A stretch of DNA of 21,441 nt from Stentor coeruleus (GCA_001970955.1 MPUH01001192.1:1-21441); one strand, 5' to 3'; shown: positions 10,199-18,805, numbered from the stretch's first letter. Made by a program: numbers and translations. The notes: generated by a model not told the origin, from the sequence alone.

Positions 10199-10825
10199 AT
10201 TCAAGCTGTAATCTAAAGCTTGAACTCTTCTCCTGTATAAACTAAAACAGCTGCAGCGCTAAAAGCTATGAAAAAGGTATTATTTTTATCTACAATTAAC
10301 TGATCGCAAAAGTACTACCATATCTCTAGAAAAATACGGAAACTGCAGTCTCAGCAAGTAAAGATACAAAAAAAAAATAATAATCTAAATACTAAAAGTC
10401 AACACAGGATTCAATACAATAAAACTCTTCCAATTATCTAAGCTTATAGTCTTAGGGTCAGAAATCGAATTTAAAGACTTAAATGTAATAAAAACTTTAA
10501 AGAAAGTATTTATATAACCCCAATCTATACCTTAAAGGTTCATAGTGTTAATAAATTTATAAAAGAGTCTAATGATAGGTATATAAAACTCTGAGATATT
10601 AGGACTTCAAAATTTATGTCTAATTTTGAATCTTATTATAATCGAGTAAATGTATTTTATATGTCAAATAGGTCTCTGAAGACAAAAGGTTTAAGAAGGT
10701 GGATTTAAGGTCAAATTCAATAGTTTAATCTAAAAAAAGTGAAAAAAAAAAATATTGTTATTCTTAGAACTTTTGTAGTTACAGCTAGGGAAATACTTAT
10801 TGTTTGGAATATTGAATGACAATAA
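10199..10825 (+). pseudogene. WD40-repeat gene relic
   Basis: One frame (codons starting at 10199) keeps a coding look over about 205 codons despite eight stops before 10817: TAA at 10214, 10238, 10439, 10472 and 10706, TGA at 10301 and 10592, TAG at 10721. The clearest part reads NDRYIKL(TGA)DIRTSK, which is the WD40 signature S/N-D-x-x-I-K-L-W-D-I-R-T with TGA in place of the Trp. Downstream come NRVNVFYMSN, KGLRRW and FVVTAREILIVWNIE, all WD40-like. No 15/16-nt intron removes the stops. I interpret it as a decayed WD40 gene. Beyond 10825 stops become too dense to follow. The repeat count and the parent gene cannot be told. Confidence 0.5.
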
Positions 10826-11498
10826 ATTATTAATAAACATAACAGCTCAGCAAAAAATATTTTTTATTCGCATGAAAAGAAGTTACTTTTCTAGTAGGAT
10901 TTGATAGGAGGATATCTAAATTATCATTTAACCCAATAACAAGATAATTATACATTAATTAAGATTAAAATACATGAAAATTTTGAAGGATATGATAAAA
11001 TTTTAGGTTAAGATAAATAAAGTGGAAAATATTTTTATGTGGTTTGGGTATTTATATGATCTTTTATAGGTTTTGAGGAGACTTGATTTGAGTTTTTATA
11101 GTGATTCATTATAAAAAATTTATATTTCTAAGCATTTTATAACACTTATAATATGATTTTGTGTATGCTCTTATTATGAAAATTTGGAGGGATGAGAGAA
11201 ATTTTGCTATGAAAATAAAATTCAAAAACTTTTTATAAAATATGTCCAGAGTGTGCATAGATGGTAATTTTATATAATATGGTATTGAACTAAAATAAAT
11301 TTTTTAAAGTATGGAGCATAATCTAAATTTTATAATTATATAGAATTATATTAAAAATTATCTGCTGAGATAGTTTTATATATTATTTATAAATCAATTC
11401 CTGAACATAGGATTAGTCTAATAAACTCAACACCCTGAAGATAGTCAATATATTTCATAGCTAAATTTCTCTAAAAATATAATTTTAATCATCCCTAA
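10826..11498. other. AT-rich spacer after the WD40 relic
   Basis: No supportable ORF on either strand and no RNA gene seen. The relic frame continues without clear WD40 features and with dense stops, so its true end is uncertain. Confidence 0.4.
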
Positions 11499-11681
11499 CT
11501 ATTTCTCATTTGTTTTTGAATTTTCTAGCTTTTGGTAGAATAAACATAAATTGTTTAATTCATCAAAATCACTAATTTTCTTATCATTAATAAACTGCTT
11601 TATTTTATTTCTAACAAAAGCACATTTCCTATAAACTAAACCCCAAAAACTAGCTTTATACAAAATTTTATAATTTGCCAT
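11499..11681 (-). CDS. small uncharacterised ORF
   Basis: From the internal ATG at 11681 it encodes 60 residues, ending at TAG 11499-11501. The frame is open further upstream, to about 11860, but that part lacks an ATG and is Phe/Lys/Tyr-rich like noncoding AT-rich DNA. The C-terminal half (for example FWGLVYRKCAFVRNKIKQFI and SDFDELNNLCLFYQKLE) has a protein-like composition with a basic, then an acidic-aromatic stretch. I do not recognise a family. It may be the end of a decayed gene or a chance frame. Confidence 0.25.
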   Translation of the reverse strand: MANYKILYKASFWGLVYRKCAFVRNKIKQFINDKKISDFDELNNLCLFYQKLENSKTNEK

Positions 11682-11916
11682 AGAACTTGGTCTTAGTAAA
11701 TTCTCATTAGAATTATAAAAATTCTTAAAAAAAAGTATTTTTCCAAAGTCTATCCACAACAAAATACAAAAATGCTTATTAAACTTTCTATATGCCTTTT
11801 TATAAAAAAAGACAGCATAGAATATTTTATATAAAAAATCTTTGCAAAAAAAATTAAACGCTTAAAATCTTCACAAACGTGTAGTTAAGATAAAATTAGC
11901 TTAGTTTATTGTCTTT

Positions 11917-12114
11917 TTATGCTAATGATAGCAAAATGCGCTTTTTATATAAAGGGTTCATGTGCAATGATAATATTGGAGCATTTTTTATCTTTCTTTC
12001 ATTTACACTGTGTCGTTCTCGGCATGCAAAAATTCGCGTGCTTTCAGCTTTGTGGTATTCATTCATTTGATTTTCAGACGTTTTTTTATATTTTATTCCA
12101 GCACAGTTTCCCAT
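11917..12114 (-). CDS. small protein with acylation-type N-terminus
   Basis: A 65-residue ORF starting MGNCAGIKYKK. Gly2 followed by Cys4 and a basic run is the pattern of proteins that are myristoylated and palmitoylated. The rest is hydrophilic and basic (ESTRIFACRERHSVNERK, then a PLYKKR segment) with no known domain. It is better balanced in composition than the flanking spacer, which supports coding, but its short length leaves real doubt. If real, it would be a peripheral membrane microprotein. Confidence 0.4.
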   Translation of the reverse strand: MGNCAGIKYKKTSENQMNEYHKAESTRIFACRERHSVNERKIKNAPILSLHMNPLYKKRILLSLA

Positions 12115-12726
12115 TTATTATTGACCATGCTGATTTTTAATATTCGAAAAGCTTAGCATTATTATCAAAACTTCTAACTTTAGTTTTGAATACAAGGGTG
12201 TTAGGGTGTTAAGTTTAAGGTTGATTTTAAGACCTTAATAAGCTTTTTTACGATTTTGTGATAGTTTTTATATTTTTTTGATATAATTTTTTGTTTCTGA
12301 TTAAGGGTTTTTTGCTTAGAGAAAATTTAGGAAAAAAGAAATTTGGGTTTTTTAAGTAGGTTTATGTAAGTAAAACGGATTTGGTATGAAGCTATCAAAA
12401 TGGAAAAATACTACCCTTATCATTCAATAAAATCATCATTATCTCATACAATTTGCAATCATCCTAATCTTATAAAAAAAAAACATGAACCAAAAGTATA
12501 ATCTTATCGCAAACTATTTTCTAATAATAAAACCATAATCCTTCTTATAAAAATCAATAATTTCAATCTAATCAACACCTAAATCCTATATTTTAATCTA
12601 AACCATATTAATACGCTTATCTCAAGCATATTATCACCTAATCTTAACCATAAAAACCCCTAACAACTAAAATCCTAATTTTCATAAAACCAATCTAATC
12701 TTACTTAATTTTAAACCTAATAAAAA
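12115..12726. other. spacer with strong G depletion downstream of the NAD+ synthetase gene
   Basis: No ORF or RNA gene seen. From 12421 to 12720 I count 6 G and 64 C on the plus strand; before about 12370 G exceeds C. CCCTAACA occurs at 12658-12665, 61 nt past the synthetase stop. Confidence 0.7.
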
Positions 12727-14829
12727 CTATATTCTAACTCTTAATAACTCATCAATCATATCAAATTGAAACTTCCACCGATAATCATAAATCATCGGTC
12801 TAATATCAAATCTCTTATCATCAGCAGAATAATTCTCAACATGCACTGCAGGGGTGACAACATTCATTTTATGTCTATTTCTTCCATGTAAAGTAAAAAA
12901 CCTCTTAACTTTACCTGCAACTTCCTGAGAGTTTAAATTTTTCCATTGACATACAAGTTTTTTAAACATAAAAACAGGTCCTCTATGCTCAACACGTCTA
13001 AGTTTTCCCATTTCAGACATTTCTTTATAAGTCATCCCAAGATCTTCTTCATCTGTCTGATGTATTTTCCCATGTTCCAAAGGTTTCAATTCAGCTGTTG
13101 GTTGTGCTTGAGCTATTTCCCCAAGTGTTGTATATCCATAATGTTCACTAGCCCATAACATGAATTTTTTAAGATCAACTTTAGAAATTCCCCCAATAAG
13201 ATTGACATCAGCACTAGAACAGTCATATTTTGTCATATAACCAGTTAGACCTTCTTCTAAATTCCCACTTGCTAGTATAAGTAAATGTCCAGGATTTTTG
13301 TTTGTAAATGGAATCAATTGGCCCATTAAATAACTCATTATCATTCTAGACCTTGCTTGTATATTCTGTAATGCCATATCTTCAGACCATGATCCTCCTT
13401 GCTCTTGAAACCTCGGCTTAGGACCTTTAGACATATTCAAAAATGTTTTTTCAAAAGATGCAATGATTTTATCCATCCTCACCTCATAATGTTTACTCCC
13501 AACATCTTCAGCAATTTTCCTAGCCAAAACCCTAGTCTGTTCACTACTATTTTCTGTTGCCATATACGCTGTATGCATAATTTCTGTCACAAGTTCTTTT
13601 CCAGTTTTTGGTATTTTCCCAATAATCCTCATCACATCATTTTCAGTAACCCTTTTATTATATTCATCCCCATCATTAATTTCTCTAATAACTTGTTTAC
13701 ACATAATCCCAACAATAGCTAAAGTTGATGCAGAATCAGCTCCTCCTGATAATGGTAAAAAAAGACCTTTAGCTCCTGATCTTCGTAAATAATCCCAAAG
13801 CCAACATGCTGGTCCATGTGAAAGTTCTTTTTCTTTAGTAAAAATATAAGGATGAGGTATATGTGTTACTTTTCTTATATTCATAGTTATTTGGAAATTT
13901 GATAGGTCGATTATACGGAAATCAAAATTAAAAAATGGGTTGTTTGAGAGATCTGGAACATGAGATGGGGTTCGGTATGGTTCGATTTTTTCTAGATCTA
14001 CACAAGCTGATATTACATTTACATCTCTGATCATAAAATCGTGGGTTAAAGCTCTGAGTTCACCATTTTCTATTATCATAGAACCTGCATCGAAATAAAG
14101 ACGTGTACCATCACAGCCATTCATGTTTGAGTACATGTAAACACCACCACTTTTTAATGTTATTGACTCGATTAAACTTTCCCTCTTCTCTTGTTTGCAA
14201 GGCTGGAAATGTGAACCTGAGGTGTTAAAAACTATATGCACACCTTGGGCAAATAAAGCAGTTGACGAAGGCAAAGGCGCCCATAGTTCTTCACAACATT
14301 CTGATCCAATAAGAACATCATCAACAGTCCGCATGATAAAATTTCCAAATGTCGCTGTTTTCTGGCCAGTAATATCAGTAATAAACTCAGGTAAAGCTAC
14401 TTCCATACTTTTCGTCCCTATTTCCCAAGGTGTAAACCAACGAGATTCTCTATAATTCCCATCATCAGCCAATATAAGTTTAGGCTTAATGAAAATGATT
14501 TTCCCTGCTAAAGTACAAACACAACAATTGTAGTTTTTAGCATTTAGTATTATAGGCATTCCAAAAACACATAGCATATCATTATAAGGTTCAATAGAAG
14601 TGAATTTTAAAAGCTCGCCAAGAACTTCCCATGAATGAAGTATTGTATCAGTTTCAAAGAAATGGTCTTCACAACCATATCCTGGGATTTCAAGTTCTGG
14701 ACCAATACGGAGTTTAGCTTTATGTATATCTTTACTTTGACGTAAGGACTCAATTATACGGTTTTTGTTACCTTCAAAGTCCATTGACCACTGGTTTAAA
14801 GTGGCGATTGCTAGGATTGTGCATTTCAT
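12727..14829 (-). CDS. NADSYN1: glutamine-dependent NAD+ synthetase
   Basis: A 700-residue protein, close to the human enzyme (706). It converts nicotinic acid adenine dinucleotide, ATP and glutamine to NAD+ (EC 6.3.5.1), the last step of NAD+ synthesis, in the cytosol. The N-terminal nitrilase-type glutaminase has the Glu-Lys-Cys triad in recognisable settings: E45 in GPELEIPGYG, K117 in FIKPKL, and C179 in GSECCEELW. The synthetase domain has the ATP pyrophosphatase P-loop LPLSGGADSAS (359-369), then SEQTRVLARKIAEDVGS, ASGNLEEGLTGYMTKYDCSS, and the family's C-terminal YDYRWKFQFDMIDEL. The frame has no stop or intron, which is good evidence that TAA, TAG and TGA are all plain stops in this organism. 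Its 5' flank is strongly G-rich and its 3' flank strongly C-rich on the plus strand. Confidence 0.97.
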   Translation of the reverse strand: MKCTILAIATLNQWSMDFEGNKNRIIESLRQSKDIHKAKLRIGPELEIPGYGCEDHFFETDTILHSWEVLGELLKFTSIEPYNDMLCVFGMPIILNAKNYNCCVCTLAGKIIFIKPKLILADDGNYRESRWFTPWEIGTKSMEVALPEFITDITGQKTATFGNFIMRTVDDVLIGSECCEELWAPLPSSTALFAQGVHIVFNTSGSHFQPCKQEKRESLIESITLKSGGVYMYSNMNGCDGTRLYFDAGSMIIENGELRALTHDFMIRDVNVISACVDLEKIEPYRTPSHVPDLSNNPFFNFDFRIIDLSNFQITMNIRKVTHIPHPYIFTKEKELSHGPACWLWDYLRRSGAKGLFLPLSGGADSASTLAIVGIMCKQVIREINDGDEYNKRVTENDVMRIIGKIPKTGKELVTEIMHTAYMATENSSEQTRVLARKIAEDVGSKHYEVRMDKIIASFEKTFLNMSKGPKPRFQEQGGSWSEDMALQNIQARSRMIMSYLMGQLIPFTNKNPGHLLILASGNLEEGLTGYMTKYDCSSADVNLIGGISKVDLKKFMLWASEHYGYTTLGEIAQAQPTAELKPLEHGKIHQTDEEDLGMTYKEMSEMGKLRRVEHRGPVFMFKKLVCQWKNLNSQEVAGKVKRFFTLHGRNRHKMNVVTPAVHVENYSADDKRFDIRPMIYDYRWKFQFDMIDELLRVRI

Positions 14830-15725
14830 TTTATAGGGAAAGTATGGTCTAGGAAGGTTTTGATTTTAGGTTTTTTTTTGGGGGAAATATGGAGATGGGT
14901 GATTTTATTTGCAGTAGGTTGGTGAAAGATATTGGAAACTTTGATGGAAGGAGAAGTTTTTAACAAGATAAAGATATGGTTTGGGTGTTTTTCTGTGTAG
15001 AAGGTTGAGTAGAAATATGATGTTGATATTTTTATGGTGTAAGGTAAAATAGGAGTTTATTGAGTTGCTATGAGAAAGAAAGTAAGGATTTATGGAGGTT
15101 GATCAGATTTTTTTAGTTGTTGGAAAGTTTTTTTTGAGGCTAAGATAATTAGAAGGAATAACAATTTTTATTGAGATTTTTGTTAAATTTCGATGGGGTG
15201 CTAAGTAGTTGTGAGAGAGAGGACTAGGTTAAAGATAAACTATTATAGTTAGGATTTTTTGATATGCTTAGAATTTGCTTGTACAATAAAATGTAATTAC
15301 TTTATTGAATGTTAAAATAAAAAGATGTAAGATCTTTAGAGAATCATATTTCAAAGAGATGGCTTAGTCAAAATAATTTTAATAAAATTCTACATGCTGA
15401 TACATTGTTTATATATAGCATAAAACTTTTATCGACGTCAACCATATTATTCCCAAAGATTAACAAATTAGTTTATCCTCAATAAAATCTTAATTTTAAA
15501 ATACATTTTATCACAACTTTAAGCTTCAATCTATCACAATTACTTTAGTAATATAAAAGCATCCTAAGTACAACCAAATCTTAAATATATTAACTAATCT
15601 TCTTTCTCATAATATCAAAAAAACCCTAATATCTCAATTTCCTCTAGCACATTCCCAAACAGCCTTCAAATTTTTTTATAAAATCCTAAATCTAATATCA
15701 AAAATCCCTAACAATAATTAAAAAT
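14830..15725. other. spacer with sharp G-to-C skew reversal
   Basis: About 900 bases without a supportable gene. In 14881-15120 I count 71 G and 6 C; in 15481-15720 I count 6 G and 49 C. The switch lies near 15280-15400. The left half is the 5' flank of the NAD+ synthetase gene, the right half the 3' flank of the repeat-protein gene. CCCTAACA occurs at 15706-15713, 12 nt past the repeat-protein stop. Confidence 0.75.
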
Positions 15726-16469
15726 CTACCAACGATGATGAGGATGATGCTGATGTCCTTCTTTAAACTCAATAACTTCAGGAGGTCCTCCATAAGGGTT
15801 ATTTATAACCTCAACAACTTCTTTTCTATGATGTCCTTCTTTAAATTCAAAAACCTCAGCACTAGGATAAGGATTAGGATTAGTATAAATATCAACTTCA
15901 GGTCTATGATGCCTTCCTTCTTTAATTTCTACAACTTCAGTTCTTCCTCCATATCCAGGGTTTGCATAAATATCAACTTCAGGTCTATGATGTCTTCCTT
16001 CTTTAATTTCTACAACTTCAGTTCGTCCTCCATATCCAGGGTTTGTATAAATATCAACTTCAGGTCTATGATGTCTTCCTTCGTTAATTTCTACAACTTC
16101 AGTTCGTCCTCCATAATACCCGGGGTTTGCATAAATATCAATCTGTTCTTTATGATGTCGACCTTCTCTGACTTCAATAACTTCAGCAGGTCCACGATTA
16201 CCTGATGCATAAATATCAATTTCAGTTCTGTGATGAGGAGAATTATGGGTGTGATGACCTTCTCTTATTTCTATAACACCTCCAGGTTGGGGATATCCTT
16301 GAGGAGGATAACCTTGTGGAGAATATTGTTGAGGTGGATAGCCTTGAGGCGGATATCCTTGAGGTGGGTAGCCTTGGGGTGGATAACCTTGCTGTGGATA
16401 TCCTTGAGGTGGATAACCTTGAGGTGGGTATCCTTGAGGTGGATAGTTTTGGTAGCCGTATGGATTCAT
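15726..16469 (-). CDS. two-part repeat protein: YPPQG pentapeptides, then EVVEIxEGRHH units
   Basis: A 247-residue protein that I do not recognise. After MNPYGYQN come eleven pentapeptides of the YPPQG type (residues 9-63; variants YPQQG, YPPQQ, YSPQG, YPQPG). Such XYPPX tracts are disordered and occur in annexin A7 and rhodopsin tails, among others. The rest holds seven units with core E-V-V-E-I-K-E-G-R-H-H-R-P-E-V-D-I-Y joined by NPGYGGRT-type linkers; three central units repeat every 27 residues (81 nt) and are nearly identical in DNA, showing recent duplication. Units alternate acidic strand-like segments with His/Arg clusters. There is no signal peptide or membrane segment. Metal binding by the histidines or condensate formation is possible, but speculative. 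Confidence 0.85.
   Translation of the reverse strand: MNPYGYQNYPPQGYPPQGYPPQGYPQQGYPPQGYPPQGYPPQGYPPQQYSPQGYPPQGYPQPGGVIEIREGHHTHNSPHHRTEIDIYASGNRGPAEVIEVREGRHHKEQIDIYANPGYYGGRTEVVEINEGRHHRPEVDIYTNPGYGGRTEVVEIKEGRHHRPEVDIYANPGYGGRTEVVEIKEGRHHRPEVDIYTNPNPYPSAEVFEFKEGHHRKEVVEVINNPYGGPPEVIEFKEGHQHHPHHRW
15891..16137 (-). repeat. 81-nt coding tandem repeat
   Basis: The segment ATCAACTTCA recurs at 15891, 15972 and 16053 with exact 81-nt spacing; the next related copy (ATCA at 16137) follows at 84 nt because of one extra codon (YYGG instead of YGG). It encodes the 27-residue repeat of the protein above. Copies differ by a few bases only. Confidence 0.85.
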
Positions 16470-16810
16470 TTTTTCACCTGTTTTTATTAGGGAAATTTAA
16501 TAATTCTCCTAAAGTGTTTAAAAATTTAAGAGGGGAAGAAATGAGATTTATGAAAATTATGTGGAATAATAGATTAATATAAGAGTAATGAATAATTTTC
16601 TATAGAGAATTAATAGAGAAATTGGATTTTTTGGTTTAGAAAATAAAAGGTGAAATTAGTAAATAATATTTATAGGTTTCTAAGATACTGTAAAAGTAAG
16701 ACAGACCCCAAAAGAGTACACAAGTTTTTTTTCAGACTTGTCAAGAATTTTAGTTTTAATAAAATCATCTTTGGTTATTATAAATTAATTTGATTCTCTA
16801 GATTTTAGCA

Positions 16811-16981
16811 ATGGTAGACTATATAAGAGCTATGAAAAGACATGAAATTTCTGAAGCAATAAAACTTTTTCATGAAGTTTTTTATGAAATTGTAGGAGTA
16901 TTTGGATTTTTTTTGCTCTTATTAGTGGCAGTCTATAAAAAAATTTGTTTTCTGAATTTTATTGTAAAGACACTATGCTAA
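16811..16981 (+). CDS. short ORF with one hydrophobic segment
   Basis: A 56-residue ORF from ATG 16811 to TAA. It begins MVDYIRAMKRHEISEAIKLF, an amphipathic stretch that resembles the first strand and helix of GNAT acetyltransferases, then has a hydrophobic run (GVFGFFLLLLVAV) that does not fit that fold. It may be the 5' remnant of a decayed gene or a small membrane protein. Low certainty. Confidence 0.25.
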   Translation: MVDYIRAMKRHEISEAIKLFHEVFYEIVGVFGFFLLLLVAVYKKICFLNFIVKTLC

Positions 16982-17086
16982 TTAATTTTATAAAGAAAAT
17001 ACCAGACATAAAAATTATCTTAAAAAAGCTTGCTTGTGTAAAATGCATCAAAATTCTGAGATTTTTTATTTGGGAATAAAGTTTTT

Positions 17087-17221
17087 ATGAAGAGTTTAGA
17101 GGAAAAATTCCTAAGTTTTGGGTGTAAAACTGATAATTGTTTATATCATGACCCGGCTGATAATTTGACTAACAAGAGAGTTTTCGAATGTGCATCAATT
17201 GCTTGGGAGAGAAAAGCTTAA
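17087..17221 (+). pseudogene. short coding-like fragment
   Basis: A 44-residue frame from ATG 17087 to TAA 17219-17221, containing FGCKTDNCLYHDPADNLTNK. It is richer in Cys, Asp, Pro and Trp than chance AT-rich frames, so it looks like a piece of a former gene. It could be the 3' part of the same relic as the ORF at 16811. No family recognised. Confidence 0.25.
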
Positions 17222-17348
17222 TGTAATTACTTAGAAGTTAAACTAAATAGAAATTATTAGGGTTTGTTTTTGATAGTTTGTGCTGCAAATAGATTTTAAA
17301 TATAGTTTGGGAATTAGGAATTAGTTATTTTAGATGATATTTTTTAAG

Positions 17349-17476
17349 TTTTAATATTAATTTATAAAAATTTGGATTGGAAGATTATATGATGTTAGTT
17401 AGAAGAATTATATTTTAATATTAATTTATAAAAATTTGGATTGGAAGATTATATGATGTTAGTTAGAAGAATTATA
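17349..17476. repeat. perfect 64-bp tandem duplication
   Basis: The unit at 17349-17412 is repeated base for base at 17413-17476, beginning TTTTAATATTAATTTAT and ending AGAAGAATTATA. It lies just downstream of the unrecognised gene at 17506-17919 (minus strand). A recent slippage or unequal-exchange event, or an assembly duplication, would explain it. Confidence 0.95.
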
Positions 17477-17505
17477 TGATTACCAACTAATATAATAGAT
17501 CTAAT

Positions 17506-17919
17506 TTAAGGGCTATAAAATATATTATTCTTATTAAATTCCTTTGAACTAAAAGTCCCTGCTAATACTTGAGAAGAAGATTCAAATACAGGCACATATT
17601 TTGGAGATCGAGTTGAGATATGTAATGTAGGTTTTAAAGGTGGGAGAATTTTGTGAGACCTGAATCGTTTCGTAGTTTCTATTCCAGTTTCATATATAAT
17701 ACCTATGTCTGTACCTTCTTTTTGTGACCTAGCAGAAAATATAAGATCTTTAGCTTTTAATTTTTTATGTGATCTTGGGCTTATACCATACATACTCTTA
17801 ATTCCTGTGTCAGGTGCAAATTCTTTGATAAAGTTTATTGGAGATAGTCTATAAGGAGTACTTTTTGATGTATTGTTTGAAGTCTTTGATATAAGTCTTC
17901 CATTTCGATTCTGCTTCAT
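17506..17919 (-). CDS. unrecognised basic, Ser-rich protein
   Basis: A 137-residue protein from the ATG at 17919 (MKQNRNGRLISK). The frame is open upstream to 18036, but those codons look like AT-rich leader. The protein is basic and rich in Ser, Lys, Arg and Pro, with short patches ISPRSHKKLKAKDLIFSARS, RFRSHKILPPLKP and STRSPKYVPVFESSSQ. There is no hydrophobic segment and no known domain. It resembles the disordered basic proteins common in ciliates, such as those associated with the cytoskeleton, but no role can be assigned. The composition is clearly more coding-like than its flanks. Confidence 0.6.
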   Translation of the reverse strand: MKQNRNGRLISKTSNNTSKSTPYRLSPINFIKEFAPDTGIKSMYGISPRSHKKLKAKDLIFSARSQKEGTDIGIIYETGIETTKRFRSHKILPPLKPTLHISTRSPKYVPVFESSSQVLAGTFSSKEFNKNNIFYSP

Positions 17920-18247
17920 TTTTATTTCCCTTAAATAAAGTAGAATAAGTTTGGGTATTTTAAATAGGATTGGAAAATAGTTTACATTGTATTTATGATT
18001 TTCTGATCTACTATATTGATTTTTATGGATTTTCAATATGAAAAATTATCTAAAAAAGATATGGGCAGTTAAGTTGAAAAATATAGTCTTATAGTCTTTA
18101 TTTATATTATAATATTGTATTTGATATGAGTTTTTTTTTATTAATAATTGCATGCTGATATATTAAATAATGATAGTAAAGTTTTATATTTTATAAACGA
18201 TATAGGCAGATCTGTTTTAGGAAAATATTTGAATTTTAAATATAATA
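17920..18247. other. AT-rich spacer
   Basis: The 5' flank of the minus-strand gene at 17506-17919. No further ORF, repeat or RNA gene seen. Confidence 0.4.
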
Positions 18248-18805
18248 ATGATTATTTTTCATGTTAAGAAATCATATAACTATTAAGAAAGCTCATTTGA
18301 AGAAAATCAAAAATGCAAAAATTTCAATGATAGCAGGCCTAGCGATGAAAATATTTTCATTAGGATTATTTATGATAGAGCTTAAGCTGTTAGCAATGAA
18401 AGCTCTAATATTGTAACTTTGACTAGATTTCCTGTTTTTAACGAAGATGATACAAAAAGTCCTGATAATTATACTTGCAATACCCTAGGCTGATTGAAGA
18501 AGAATTAAAAATAATTTTCTCAAGAATCAGTCAAAAACTCAGAACCACATCTGAAACTACCCTTTGAAATTATTATAAAAGAAAATTATTTATATCCAGC
18601 AACTAGTGTTAGCCATACAAGTATCTCAAAAAATCGCAATCCACAAGAACATTTTAAAACTCTTAAAAATAATAAATTTACTTATTCAGACTCTATTGAA
18701 ACTTCACTTCAACATTATGAAGTACACCCAAAAGACCATAAATCTAAAAATCATTCTTTTACTCATACCAGCACTAAATATTATTATTTTCAATACCATT
18801 ACTAA
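18248..18805 (+). pseudogene. coding-like frame broken by stops
   Basis: A single frame from ATG 18248 to TAA 18803-18805 (about 185 codons) holds protein-like sequence: DSRPSDENIFIRIIYD, then VTLTRFPVFNEDDTKSPDNY, then, with no stop for 96 codons from 18515, SVKNSEPHLKLPFEIII, NRNPQEHFKTLKNNKFTYSD and HHYEVHP-like His-rich stretches. It is interrupted by a TAA near 18284, TAA 18383, TGA 18491, TAA 18506 and TAA 18512, with no intron that removes them. No indel is needed, so it is either a fairly young pseudogene or two adjacent fragments. No family recognised. It converges on the coiled-coil gene stop at 18841. Confidence 0.35.

Noticed and set aside
10180..10260. Possible tRNA around the GATTCAAGC element
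   Set aside because: No acceptor stem, anticodon arm or D-arm could be paired around it.
15735..16582. Plus-strand ORFs of 86-156 codons across the repeat-protein gene
   Set aside because: They are antisense readings of the tandem coding repeats, low in complexity (Ile/Asn/Phe/Ser or Leu/Val/Asp runs), and have no independent support.
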